A stretch of DNA of 30,031 nucleotides, taken from positions 1 through 30,031 of the forward strand of contig CAYJJQ010000012.1 in NCBI GenBank assembly GCA_964370545.1. The letters are read 5' to 3'. Shown here in pieces: positions 16,255-24,327 of the stretch. The stretch is from CAKOSP01 sp964370545 (GTDB lineage Bacteria; Bacillota_I; Bacilli_A; RF39; UBA660). The position numbers and the translations under genes are program-made. Within the stretch, counting starts at the first letter, position 1, and every line of letters starts with the position of its first letter. Under the pieces are notes generated by a model that had not been told where the DNA came from, did not search any database, and saw nothing but the letters and a program-made list of their open reading frames with translations.

Positions 16255-17502
16255 TTATAAATTTTGCATTAAGTAGTCTACTATTTCATTTTCATCTACT
16301 TTAACTTCTTCTTTTAGTACATTATCCTTAATTGTAACTAATCCTTTTTGTAAATCTTCATTATTTAATATTAATAAAAATTTACTTTCAATATTATCAG
16401 CTTGTTTAAATTGAGATTTTAAACTTAAATCATTTATACATAATGTTGTTTTTATACCATTTAATCTTAACTCTTGACTTATTTTTAAAGCATGATATTT
16501 TTCTTCTTCACTTACCGCCATAATAAACACTTCATTATCTTCAAGTTTAACATTAGGATTATCTTTTAATAGAGCAAGAATTATTCTATCTACACCTAAA
16601 GCAAATCCTATAGCAGGTAAATTTGGTCCATTTAAGTTTTCGACCAATGTATCATATCTACCACCAGCTCCAAGAGTAATTCCTTCTTCATTTATATATT
16701 CAAATACTATATCAGTATAATAATCTAAACCTCTAACTATTTTTTCATCTACTTCATAATTTATATCTAGTATAGTTAATAGTTCTTTAACTTTATTAAA
16801 TTTATCTTTACTTGCCTCACTTAAGAAATCACTGATTTTAGGTACATTAGCAAATGCAGCTGTTGTAGCATCTACTTTACAATCTAACATTCTAAGAGGA
16901 TTAGTATTATATCTTTTTTTACAATCTTCACATAATGAATCAAGATGAGGCAGCATATACTCTTTTAAAGCAGCAATATATTTAGTTTTACTATCAGTAT
17001 CTCCTAAAGTATTTATTTTAACTGTAACATCATCTAAACCAAATTCTAAAAATAAGTTATATCCTAAACTAATTATTTCAGCATCAGAAAGTGGACTAGA
17101 TGAATTAAATCCTTCTACACCAAACTGAGTAAATTCTCTATTTCTACCATATTGGGGTCTTTCATAACGATACATTGTACCCATGTAATAGTATTTAAAG
17201 AACATACTTTTATTACCATATAATTTATTTTCAATTAAAGCTCTGACAGTACTTGCTGTTCCTTCAGGTCTTAAAGACATCTTTCTGTCTCCACGATCTA
17301 TAAAATCATATGTTTCTTTAGTAACTATATCTGAATCATCTCCTACAGTTCTATGAAATAATTCACTAGATTCAAATATTGGAGTTCTTAAATATTTTAC
17401 ATTATATAATTTCATATAATTTGTAAATATATCAGTAATATTTTCTAATACTACTGCCTCTTCATTTAGTATATCGTAAGTTCCTTTTGGTTTTGTTATC
17501 AT
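16255..17502 (-). CDS. hisS: Histidyl-tRNA synthetase
   Basis: 415-residue class IIa synthetase. Visible blocks are KGTYDILNEE at the start, MSLRPEGTASTVRA (motif 2 region, about 75-88), YRYERPQYGRNREFTQFGVE, the histidine-specific VRGLDYYTDIVFEY (about 259-272), LGAGGRYDTL and IGFALGVDRI (motif 3). The C-terminal anticodon-binding domain is present. AAGGAAGG stands 7 bases before the ATG. It is the first gene after a T-box leader and promoter, with asnS and gatCAB behind it. Confidence 0.97.
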   Translation of the reverse strand: MITKPKGTYDILNEEAVVLENITDIFTNYMKLYNVKYLRTPIFESSELFHRTVGDDSDIVTKETYDFIDRGDRKMSLRPEGTASTVRALIENKLYGNKSMFFKYYYMGTMYRYERPQYGRNREFTQFGVEGFNSSSPLSDAEIISLGYNLFLEFGLDDVTVKINTLGDTDSKTKYIAALKEYMLPHLDSLCEDCKKRYNTNPLRMLDCKVDATTAAFANVPKISDFLSEASKDKFNKVKELLTILDINYEVDEKIVRGLDYYTDIVFEYINEEGITLGAGGRYDTLVENLNGPNLPAIGFALGVDRIILALLKDNPNVKLEDNEVFIMAVSEEEKYHALKISQELRLNGIKTTLCINDLSLKSQFKQADNIESKFLLILNNEDLQKGLVTIKDNVLKEEVKVDENEIVDYLMQNL

Positions 17503-17520
17503 AATTTATCCTTCCTTAAT

Positions 17521-17579
17521 AAAAAAGACCTAGATATATAAGGGCGAGATATACCCGCGGTGCCACCTTATTTCTAAGC
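17521..17579 (-). terminator. Regulated terminator of the hisS T-box
   Basis: CTTAGAAATAAGG pairs with CCTTATATATCTAGG and is followed by a T-run. The 5' arm shares bases with the T-box, so the antiterminator and terminator are mutually exclusive. Confidence 0.8.
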
Positions 17580-17720
17580 TTAATTATTTATCGCATTTCT
17601 GCGTTTTTCTTTTAACTAAAAATGTTTTTCAATTATATTAATGATAGGCATTTTCACCAACTAACCTTCTCTTTTAAACATTATTTATAACTTACTCTTT
17701 TTTAAAGAAAAAACTTCTAT
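17521..17720 (-). promoter_or_regulatory. T-box riboswitch leading hisS-asnS-gatCAB
   Basis: The T-box sequence AGGTGGCACCGCGG lies at 17568-17555. In Stem I, AGTA (17696-17693), a 7-bp helix and GAA (17630-17628) form the usual specifier-loop frame. After GAA comes AAACAT then T, so the triplet could be AAC (Asn, 17626-17624, followed by the customary purine) or CAT (His, 17624-17622). The triplet exactly where the aspS leader has GAC would be AAA (Lys). A stem III-like hairpin (CGCA-GAAA-TGCG, 17603-17592) and alternative antiterminator and terminator pairings follow. Together with its promoter and terminator it fills the 314-base region between hisS and the TPM gene. Confidence 0.92.
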
Positions 17721-17724
17721 TTAT

Positions 17725-17753
17725 ATATTATAATAAATCCTCCTTTTAGTCAA
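17725..17753 (-). promoter_or_regulatory. Promoter of the hisS operon
   Basis: Minus strand TTGACT (17753-17748). The -10 is either TAATAT (17730-17725, spacer 17) or the overlapping TATAAT (17732-17727, spacer 15). Confidence 0.75.
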
Positions 17754-17787
17754 TAGATAAGAGAGATTGAAGAATTAATATATACAT

Positions 17788-17817
17788 AAAAAAAATTAAC
17801 TAATAATAGTTAATTTT
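17788..17817 (-). terminator. Terminator of the lemA-TPM operon
   Basis: AAAATTAACTA and TAGTTAATTTT form an 11-bp stem (17817-17807 with 17802-17792) with a 4-base loop, followed on the minus strand by T. It begins at the last base of the TPM gene. Confidence 0.8.
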
Positions 17818-18851
17818 CAAAATCTTCTTGTAGATCCTCCGCCACCTGAAGATCCTCCGCCACCTCTTCTGCCACTTGCACTTCTAGAACTACCACTTGA
17901 AGTATATCTAGTCGAAGTCGTTTTTGTATCATCAGTTGAAGAAGGTAATCTATTAGATGGAAACTGAAAAATAAATGCTATATAAAAAGTAAATAAATTT
18001 ATAAATAGTGAAATAGCTGTTGCATAATAGCAAGCTAATACTAATCCAATTAAAGCAAACATGATTATGTATATAGTAATTTTACCTTTATTAGCTTTTA
18101 CATTCACATAATCCGAATTGACAGGTTCTTTTGCCAACATTTTTTCAAGATATGGATTCATTGTTTTAAAATAGTTTTTATAATATGCTCTTTGTTTTTT
18201 GCTTTGTTCCTTACCAGTTTTAATTCCTAAAACTAGCGAAACTATAAAAGTACCAAACAATGCTATATAAAATGAATCTTCTACTTCTTCTATTTCATTT
18301 TCTGCTGGAACAAACTCACTTGGTTCATCATATATTATATCTAAATTATTCAAGGTAACTATTTCATCAAAGAATGCATTATATCCATTTATTATACCAT
18401 CATCCCATAAATCTTCACGAAAATATGGAATCATATAATTGTCCTGAAATCTACCTGTTTTTCCATCAGGTAATATACCTTCAAGGCCGTACCCTACTTC
18501 AACTCTAAAGGTACGTTCTTCTAATGCTAGCAGTAATAATAAACCATTATTTTGGTCACTATCACCTATTTCAAAACTTCTATAAAGTTCATTTGCATAA
18601 GTTTCAATAGTTTTTCCTTCTAAAGAATCAACTGTAACAACTACTATTTGTGTGCCATCTAAACTCTCTAATTCAAGGCTTTTTTCAATAATATATTCCT
18701 TAGTACCTTCTGATAAAATATTTGCATAGTCGTTAACAAAAAAATCTTCTGTTGGTTTTACTATTGCAGTAACATTAAAAGGTACAAATATTATATTAAT
18801 AGCTATTAATATAGTTAATAGTAGTTTATTCGAAATCAATATCTGGAACAT
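17817..18851 (-). CDS. TPM-domain membrane protein (YgcG family)
   Basis: 344 residues. A signal anchor at about 8-29 is followed by an extracellular TPM domain (about 33-170) containing VNDYANILSEGTKEYI, GTQIVVVTVDSL and VEVGYGLEGILPDG, which are family hallmarks. Further membrane segments lie at about 193-210 and, as a pair, 255-297. The tail is Ser/Thr-rich and ends in a Gly-rich stretch (about 330-341), also typical. TPM domains have been linked to phosphatase activity in plants and to photosystem repair; the role in Firmicutes is unclear. The ATG has AAGGA 8 bases upstream and overlaps the end of lemA by 26 bases, so the two are co-translated; LemA-TPM pairs are common. Confidence 0.85.
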   Translation of the reverse strand: MFQILISNKLLLTILIAINIIFVPFNVTAIVKPTEDFFVNDYANILSEGTKEYIIEKSLELESLDGTQIVVVTVDSLEGKTIETYANELYRSFEIGDSDQNNGLLLLLALEERTFRVEVGYGLEGILPDGKTGRFQDNYMIPYFREDLWDDGIINGYNAFFDEIVTLNNLDIIYDEPSEFVPAENEIEEVEDSFYIALFGTFIVSLVLGIKTGKEQSKKQRAYYKNYFKTMNPYLEKMLAKEPVNSDYVNVKANKGKITIYIIMFALIGLVLACYYATAISLFINLFTFYIAFIFQFPSNRLPSSTDDTKTTSTRYTSSGSSRSASGRRGGGGSSGGGGSTRRF

Positions 18852-19395
18852 TTGTAGATCCTTCTTCTACTTCGAAATATTCTTTTTCATCAAATCCAAA
18901 CATTCCTGCAAGCATATTAGTTGGAAAAGATTTAACTTTAGTATTATATACTTTTACTGCATCATTATAATCTTTTCTAGATACAGCAATTCTATTTTCC
19001 GAGCCTGCTAATTCATCTTGTAATTGAATAAAATTTTCATTAGCTTTAAGTTCTGGATAAGCTTCTGAAATAGCAAGCAATCTTCCTACTGCATTGTTCA
19101 AGTTTGTTTCAGCATCAGCTAATTCTCCTGCATTACCAGCATTCAATAAATCTTCTCTAGCAGTTGCAATTTCTAAAAAAATATCTTCTTCATGATCAGC
19201 ATACGCTTTTACTGTTTCTACCAAATTAGGTATTAAATCTGCTCTTCTTTGCAAATCTGTTGATATAGAACTGTACTTATCATTTACTTCCTCTTCTGCT
19301 TTAACTAACCCATTGTAAGTATTAATTAATATCAAAATAATAATTAATACTACACCCCCTATAATTAGTAATGGTTTTATAAATTTATTTTCCAT
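18826..19395 (-). CDS. lemA: LemA family protein
   Basis: 189 residues. One N-terminal membrane helix (about 7-26) precedes a helical bundle with the family pattern YNGLVKAEEEVNDKYSSISTDLQRRADLIPNLVETVKAY (about 28-66) and the SRKDYNDAVKVYNTKVKSFPTNMLAGMFGF block (about 138-167). LemA proteins are membrane-anchored with unknown biochemical function. AAGGAGG stands before the ATG. It forms a two-gene unit with the TPM gene, placed between two T-box-controlled synthetase units. Confidence 0.93.
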   Translation of the reverse strand: MENKFIKPLLIIGGVVLIIILILINTYNGLVKAEEEVNDKYSSISTDLQRRADLIPNLVETVKAYADHEEDIFLEIATAREDLLNAGNAGELADAETNLNNAVGRLLAISEAYPELKANENFIQLQDELAGSENRIAVSRKDYNDAVKVYNTKVKSFPTNMLAGMFGFDEKEYFEVEEGSTNVPDIDFE

Positions 19396-19412
19396 ATTTC
19401 CTCCTTATTAAA

Positions 19413-19421
19413 ATTATAGCA
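19413..19421 (-). promoter_or_regulatory. Extended -10 promoter of lemA
   Basis: Minus strand TGCTATAAT, 18 bases above the lemA ATG. No good -35 is seen; the upstream stretch is A/T only. Confidence 0.5.
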
Positions 19422-19440
19422 TATATAATTATTTTTTTAT

Positions 19441-19469
19441 AAAAAAAAGATTAATTTATTTATTAATCT
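19441..19469 (-). terminator. Terminator of aspS
   Basis: AGATTAAT and ATTAATCT (8 bp, 19469-19462 with 19455-19448) around a 6-base loop, followed by T8 on the minus strand. It overlaps the aspS stop codon. Confidence 0.85.
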
Positions 19470-21190
19470 CTTATTTTAATTCCTAGTTCTTTTAATTGCT
19501 TTTCATCTACTATATTAGGACACTCACTCATCAAATCTGCACTTGACGCAGTTTTAGGAAATGCTATTACATCTCTAATATTTTCTGTTTTAGTTAAGAT
19601 CATAACTAATCTATCAAGTCCAAAAGCTATTCCACCGTGTGGAGGAGTTCCATACTTAAGAGCATCCACAAAGAATCCAAACTTATTATTAATATCTTCT
19701 TCTGTTAAACTAAGTGCTTCAAACATTTGCTTTTGAATTTCATTATTATGAATTCTTATAGAACCACTTCCTAATTCATATCCGTTTATTACTAAATCAT
19801 AGGCTTTAGAATAACAGTTTTTCTTGTCATTAAGTAATTTATCAATATCACTATCTTTAGGAGCTGTAAATGGATGATGTGAAGCAATATATCTATCTTC
19901 TTCTTCATTGTAATCAAATGACGGAAAATCAGTTACCCATAAAGCTTTATAATCATTTTCACTAATTAAATTCAAATCTTTTCCAAGATGTAATCTTAAT
20001 TGTCCTAAACTTGTTTTAACTGTAGTATATTCATCTGCAACTATAAAAATAATATCATTTTTTTCTAAACCTAATTCAGAAATTATATCTTTTTTATTTT
20101 TTTCAGTTAAGAATTTAGCGATTGAACCAGTTAATTCTTCTTCTAATTTAAGATAAGCTAAACCTCCAGCTCTATAAGTTTTTACTAAATCAGTCATTTT
20201 ATCAATTTCTTTTCTAGTGTAGTTATATGCTGCATTTTTGGCTACTAATAAATTAACTGTTTTACCTTTCATAAATTCTATATCAAAACTATTAAATAAC
20301 TTTGTTGCTTCTATTATAGGCATTTCAAATCTTAAATCAGGTTTATCTGAACCATATATTTTAATAGCATCATCATATTTCATTTTAAGAAATGGAGGTT
20401 TTAAATCAATTCCTTTAGTTTTCATAAATACATAAGATATTAAATTCTCTCCCAGTTTATGTATATCTTTTTCATCTATAAAGCTCATTTCAATATCTAT
20501 TTGTGTAAATTCAGGTTGTCTATCAGCTCTTAAATCTTCATCTCTAAAACATTTAGCTATTTGAAAATACTTTTCCATTCCACCAATCATTAATAATTGT
20601 TTAAACATTTGGGGAGATTGTGGTAATGCAAAGAATTTACCTTGAAATATTCTTGAAGGCACTAAATAATCTCTAGCTCCTTCAGGCGTACTTTTACAAA
20701 GTATAGGAGTTTCTACTTCTATAAAGTCTTCACTATCCAAGAAATTTCTGACTGCAAGAGCTACTTTATGTCTATCAACTATTCTAGAACCAATATCATT
20801 TCTTCTTATATCTAAATAACGATATTTAAGTCTAGTATCTTCAAGAGCAGTTGTATTGTCACTAACTTCAAAAGGTAGTTCTGCTGCACTATTTAAAATT
20901 TCAAGTGACGCTACATCTATTTCAATTTCTCCTGTAGCTATATTTACATTAGCATTCTCTCTTTTAACAACTTCACCTATAGCTTTAATTACATATTCAC
21001 TTTTTAAAGTTTCTGCTATATTATAAAATTCATTTTCAGGTTTAATAGTAAGCTGAATAATACCAGATCTATCTCTTAGATCAATAAATATTAAACCACC
21101 TAAATTTCTTTTCTTAGCTACCCAACCATGAACCTCAATAGTTTTTCCTAAGGATTCAATAGTTATTGTTTCATTCATTATTTTTTTCAT
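19463..21190 (-). CDS. aspS: Aspartyl-tRNA synthetase
   Basis: 575-residue bacterial-type AspRS. An N-terminal OB-fold (about 15-105, with VHGWVAKKRNLGGLIFIDLRDRSG) is followed by the class II core. Motif 2 is CFRDEDLRADRQPEFTQID (about 217-235); motif 3 is IAFGLDRLVMILT (about 523-535), followed by NIRDVIAFPKT. A central insertion of about 100 residues is the GAD domain of bacterial AspRS. The ATG at 21190 has AAGGA five bases upstream; an in-frame ATG four codons later is less well placed. It is controlled by its own T-box, downstream of rel-dtd as in Bacillus. Confidence 0.97.
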   Translation of the reverse strand: MKKIMNETITIESLGKTIEVHGWVAKKRNLGGLIFIDLRDRSGIIQLTIKPENEFYNIAETLKSEYVIKAIGEVVKRENANVNIATGEIEIDVASLEILNSAAELPFEVSDNTTALEDTRLKYRYLDIRRNDIGSRIVDRHKVALAVRNFLDSEDFIEVETPILCKSTPEGARDYLVPSRIFQGKFFALPQSPQMFKQLLMIGGMEKYFQIAKCFRDEDLRADRQPEFTQIDIEMSFIDEKDIHKLGENLISYVFMKTKGIDLKPPFLKMKYDDAIKIYGSDKPDLRFEMPIIEATKLFNSFDIEFMKGKTVNLLVAKNAAYNYTRKEIDKMTDLVKTYRAGGLAYLKLEEELTGSIAKFLTEKNKKDIISELGLEKNDIIFIVADEYTTVKTSLGQLRLHLGKDLNLISENDYKALWVTDFPSFDYNEEEDRYIASHHPFTAPKDSDIDKLLNDKKNCYSKAYDLVINGYELGSGSIRIHNNEIQKQMFEALSLTEEDINNKFGFFVDALKYGTPPHGGIAFGLDRLVMILTKTENIRDVIAFPKTASSADLMSECPNIVDEKQLKELGIKIRD

Positions 21191-21205
21191 TATTTCCTTC
21201 TTTCT

Positions 21206-21271
21206 AAAAAAATAAAAATTCTATGAAATATAAGGACGAAAACTTCCGTGGTACCACCTTATTTCATAGAA
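21206..21271 (-). terminator. Regulated terminator of the aspS T-box
   Basis: TTCTATGAAATAAGG pairs almost perfectly with CCTTATATTTCATAGAA and is followed by TTTTTATTTTTTT. The 5' arm (21271-21257) overlaps the T-box. Confidence 0.88.
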
Positions 21272-21409
21272 TCTATGCACTTTTTCTTTAACGCAGAATA
21301 TACGCTTATTCTTAATATTTACTGTCTTCATTAAATTTTCATATTAGCTTTCATCAACCGCTAACTTTCTGAAACGAAATATTTAATTACTCCTGCAAAC
21401 AAATAATAT
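21206..21409 (-). promoter_or_regulatory. T-box riboswitch of aspS, specifier GAC
   Basis: The T-box AAGGTGGTACCACGG lies at 21260-21246. AGTA (21391-21388), a perfect 7-bp helix and GAA (21329-21327) frame the specifier GAC (Asp, 21326-21324), followed by A. The apical GATG loop and a stem III are present. Uncharged tRNA(Asp) would favour the antiterminator and aspS expression. Confidence 0.95.
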
Positions 21410-21415
21410 ATGTTT

Positions 21416-21444
21416 ATATTACTTTATTTTAATTTATTTGTCAA
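21416..21444 (-). promoter_or_regulatory. Promoter of the aspS T-box unit
   Basis: Minus strand consensus TTGACA (21444-21439), 17-base spacer, TAATAT (21421-21416). It lies just after the dtd stop. Confidence 0.85.
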
Positions 21445-21458
21445 TATTTAGAAAACCT

Positions 21459-21893
21459 CTATTTTTCTAAAATAATAGTTACTGGTCCATCATTTTCTAT
21501 ATTAATTAACATATCAGCACCAAAAATGCCTGTTTCAACTTTAATATGTTCAGATAGTTTTTCATTAAATAAGTCATACATTTTTGTTGCATCATCACTT
21601 TTCATAGCATTTATGTATGAAGGTCTGTTACCTTTTTTACTATCCGCATATAAAGTAAATTGACTAATAGATAATATACTACCCTTTACATCTAAAATAG
21701 ATTTGTTCATTATTCCATCTTCATCATCAAATATTCTTAAATTAAGTAATTTAGAAATCATAGAATCTATATGTTCAACTGTATCTGAGTGAGTAAATCC
21801 TACGAGTATAGTTAGTCCAAAATCAATTTTACCTACTATTTTATCTTCAACTATAACACTACTTTTCTTACTTCTTTGTACTACAATTTTCAT
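21459..21893 (-). CDS. dtd: D-aminoacyl-tRNA deacylase
   Basis: 144 residues. DTD hydrolyses D-amino acids (and glycine) wrongly attached to tRNA. The two active-site motifs are present: SQFTLYAD at about 77-84 and NDGPVTIIL at about 134-142, with the expected cis-proline GP. Its ATG overlaps the rel stop as ATGA, the same rel-dtd coupling as in Bacillus. An AT-rich hairpin (TTTAGAAAA with TTTTCTAAA) spans the stop codon but lacks a T-run. Confidence 0.95.
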   Translation of the reverse strand: MKIVVQRSKKSSVIVEDKIVGKIDFGLTILVGFTHSDTVEHIDSMISKLLNLRIFDDEDGIMNKSILDVKGSILSISQFTLYADSKKGNRPSYINAMKSDDATKMYDLFNEKLSEHIKVETGIFGADMLINIENDGPVTIILEK

Positions 21894-24022
21894 AAATCAC
21901 CAATTTTCTTTCCTACACTTTTAACATTCTTAATATTTTCAAGAGCAGTAATAAACTCTTCAAGTTCATCTTTATTTTTTATTTTCAAATTAAGCTCTAT
22001 TGTATTATATTGATCATTTTGAAGTGTATTAAATGATACTATATAAATATTTTTTTTAGTTGCTATTTCTACTAATTTTTGTAATATCATTACATCATTA
22101 CGAGTAAGTACAAATAATTTTGTAATAAACTCTGTATCACTATCCATATTCCATTTTACATTTTCAATTTTAGGTATATTATCAGATATATTTGCACAAT
22201 TAGTTTTATGAATAGTTATTCCTTGACCTTTTGTAATACATCCTATAATATCATCACCTTTAACAGGTAAACAACATTTAGCCAAATTAACTAATATATT
22301 TCTTTCACCATCAATAATAATATCATTTTGATTATTAGATTTAGCAAATTTATTTCTAACTGTTTTATTAATTAATACATCTTGCACTAAATCTTTGTCT
22401 ATTGAAGCAAGATTTATTATATATCCCATTGTATAACGTAAAGAACCTATAGCAAAATATAAATCTTCTAAATTATCTAGTTTTAAATCACTTAATATTT
22501 TATTTAAAGTTACTTCATTAGTTATTGTATCAACTGGTATTTTTTTCTTTCTTAATTCACGTTCTAATATAGCTTTACCTTTGCTAATATACTCAACTTT
22601 TAAGCCTTTATTAAAATATGCTTTTATTTTATTTTTTGCTTGCTGAGTCTTTACAATTTTAAGCCAATCCTTCTTAGGTTTAGCTGTTACACTAGTCTTT
22701 ATTTTTACTATATCACCATCTTCAAGTTCATAAGAAAATGGTACTATATTATCATTTACTAAAGCTCCAATTGTTGTGTCTCCTACACTAGAATGTATAC
22801 GATATGCAAAATCTATAGGAGTTGCCCCTTTTGGAAGCTCTACCACGTCACCTTTAGGTGTATAAACAAAGATACTTTCATTTAAAAAGTCACTTTCAAT
22901 ATTTTTTTCAAAATCTAAATCACTTTCATTATTATTGGTTTCTATAATATTTCTAAACATTTCAAGTTTTTGTTCCATCATATTGTGAACTTTAGTAGAA
23001 CCTTTTTCTTTATAAGTCCAGTGAGAAGCAATACCCTTTTCAGCTATTTCATCCATTTCATAAGTTCTTATTTGAATTTCAAATATTTTACCATTCTCTC
23101 CGAATATTGTTGTATGTAAAGATTGATATAAATTTGATTTTGGTGAAGCAATATAGTCTTTAAATCTATTTGCAATTGGTCTATATTTAGAGTGAATTAA
23201 ACCTACTACTGTATAACACTCAGGTTCTTTTTCTACAAATATTCTTAAAGCTAATATATCGTATATATCACTCCATTTTTTACCTGCTGATAATTTAGAA
23301 TATATACTATGTACACTTTTAACTCTTCCTTTAATTTCATATTTTATATCATTGGCATCAAGTATTTCACTAATACTTTCTTTCATGGAATTTAAATCAC
23401 TATTTAGTTCAACTGCTGATGCATTTAATTTTTCTAAAATATCATTATATACATCAGGCTTTAAATATTGCAAAGATAAATTCTCTAGTTCGCTTTTTAT
23501 AGAGTTCATCCCTAAACGATGAGCTATAGGTACTAATATTTGCATTGTTTCTTTAGCTTTAAATTTTTGTTTTGAAGGATTAACTGCATAATTAGTACGC
23601 ATATTATGAAGTCTATCTGCTAATTTAATGTATAAAACCCTTACATCTTCTGCCATACCTACGAGTATTTTTCTTAAATACTTAGCACTTGACTCTGTAT
23701 CGTCTGTAAGTTCTAGTTTATTTAGTTTTGATACTCCATCTACTATAATAGCTATTTCTTCACCAAACTGCTCTTTTAAAATTTCAAAATTCGCATTACC
23801 ATTATTTATAGTTTCATGTAGTATTGCACCTATTATTGTGGTCGTATCCACATTAAGTAAAGATACTATATTTGCAACTTCTAAAGGATGCGATATAAAA
23901 GCATCGCCTGTAAGTCTTTTCATATTTTCATGTTCATTAAATGCAAATTCATATGCTTTATATATCATTTCCTTTTCTGAAGTATCATTTATTTTATCAA
24001 GAATATCTTCTATTTTAATCAT
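21890..24022 (-). CDS. rel: Rel-family (p)ppGpp synthetase with degraded hydrolase site
   Basis: 710 residues with the full long-RSH layout: HD hydrolase region (about 20-170), synthetase (about 220-340), TGS (about 385-445), a Cys-containing zinc-finger region with AKCCLPVKGDD, and a C-terminal ACT domain. The synthetase looks active: GRVKSVHSI at about 232-240, RFKD at 286-289 (the motif of bifunctional Rel rather than RelA's EFDD), YQSLHT at 299-304 and FEIQIRT. In the HD domain H45 and LADRLHN (134-140) are kept, but the core H-D-x-x-E-D reads H69-E70-T-I-N73-N74, so the catalytic acidic pair is lost. Hydrolase activity is therefore doubtful. I chose the ATG at 24022 with AGGTGAT upstream; GTG at 24031 lies within that site. 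Confidence 0.95.
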   Translation of the reverse strand: MIKIEDILDKINDTSEKEMIYKAYEFAFNEHENMKRLTGDAFISHPLEVANIVSLLNVDTTTIIGAILHETINNGNANFEILKEQFGEEIAIIVDGVSKLNKLELTDDTESSAKYLRKILVGMAEDVRVLYIKLADRLHNMRTNYAVNPSKQKFKAKETMQILVPIAHRLGMNSIKSELENLSLQYLKPDVYNDILEKLNASAVELNSDLNSMKESISEILDANDIKYEIKGRVKSVHSIYSKLSAGKKWSDIYDILALRIFVEKEPECYTVVGLIHSKYRPIANRFKDYIASPKSNLYQSLHTTIFGENGKIFEIQIRTYEMDEIAEKGIASHWTYKEKGSTKVHNMMEQKLEMFRNIIETNNNESDLDFEKNIESDFLNESIFVYTPKGDVVELPKGATPIDFAYRIHSSVGDTTIGALVNDNIVPFSYELEDGDIVKIKTSVTAKPKKDWLKIVKTQQAKNKIKAYFNKGLKVEYISKGKAILERELRKKKIPVDTITNEVTLNKILSDLKLDNLEDLYFAIGSLRYTMGYIINLASIDKDLVQDVLINKTVRNKFAKSNNQNDIIIDGERNILVNLAKCCLPVKGDDIIGCITKGQGITIHKTNCANISDNIPKIENVKWNMDSDTEFITKLFVLTRNDVMILQKLVEIATKKNIYIVSFNTLQNDQYNTIELNLKIKNKDELEEFITALENIKNVKSVGKKIGDL

Positions 24023-24269
24023 TTGTATCACCTATTTTCTGTTTTCTATATTCTTCAAAAGTATTTAAATCAAAATTAAATATATGATCTACCATATCAT
24101 ATAAAGTTAAATTATTATAGTCAATCCATTTAACATCTCTTAGATAATTCCATATTTCCAGTTCAGAAGTATCAATATCTTGATTCCTAAGATCATTTTT
24201 TCTAGTAACTAAAGCTGGTAATAACCTTTTATAAAGATCTGTAATAGATTTAAATTTAATATCTTCCAT
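24015..24269 (-). CDS. ComN-like post-transcriptional regulator
   Basis: 84 residues, no membrane segment. The middle, ELEIWNYLRDVKWIDYNNLTLYDMVDHIFNFDLNTFEEY (about 36-74), matches my recollection of the small 'post-transcriptional regulator' family of B. subtilis ComN (YrzD): W-x-YL, KW, a Leu pair and a V-x-x-I helix. In Bacillus, ComN controls comE mRNA and lies next to spoVB, which is also the divergent neighbour here. The gene overlaps the start of rel by 8 bases, so it is probably co-translated with it. The family call is moderately sure; a competence role here is not implied. Confidence 0.65.
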   Translation of the reverse strand: MEDIKFKSITDLYKRLLPALVTRKNDLRNQDIDTSELEIWNYLRDVKWIDYNNLTLYDMVDHIFNFDLNTFEEYRKQKIGDTND

Positions 24270-24290
24270 AATCTCTCACCTAACATAAAT

Positions 24291-24296
24291 ATTATA
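24291..24296 (-). promoter_or_regulatory. Probable -10 element for comN-rel-dtd
   Basis: TATAAT on the minus strand, 22 bases above the comN-like ATG, whose ribosome site is TTAGGTGAGA. No clear -35. The divergent spoVB-like gene must use the same 58-base intergenic region, but I could not pick a convincing plus-strand promoter. Confidence 0.4.
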
Positions 24297-24327
24297 TAAC
24301 ATTTTGCATATTATTTAAAGAAGAAAA

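Noticed and set aside
17625..17627. AAA (Lys) as the hisS T-box specifier by strict register
   Set aside because: It lies where the aspS leader has GAC, but it is followed by C instead of a purine and no lysine gene is downstream; AAC or CAT make more sense. Kept only as part of the ambiguity.
20238..20435. Plus-strand open frame inside aspS
   Set aside because: Antisense to a conserved part of AspRS; no independent support.
23628..24068. 146-codon plus-strand frame opposite the start of rel
   Set aside because: Long, but it is the complement of the conserved HD domain of Rel and its translation is Ser/Ile/Phe-rich without a family pattern.
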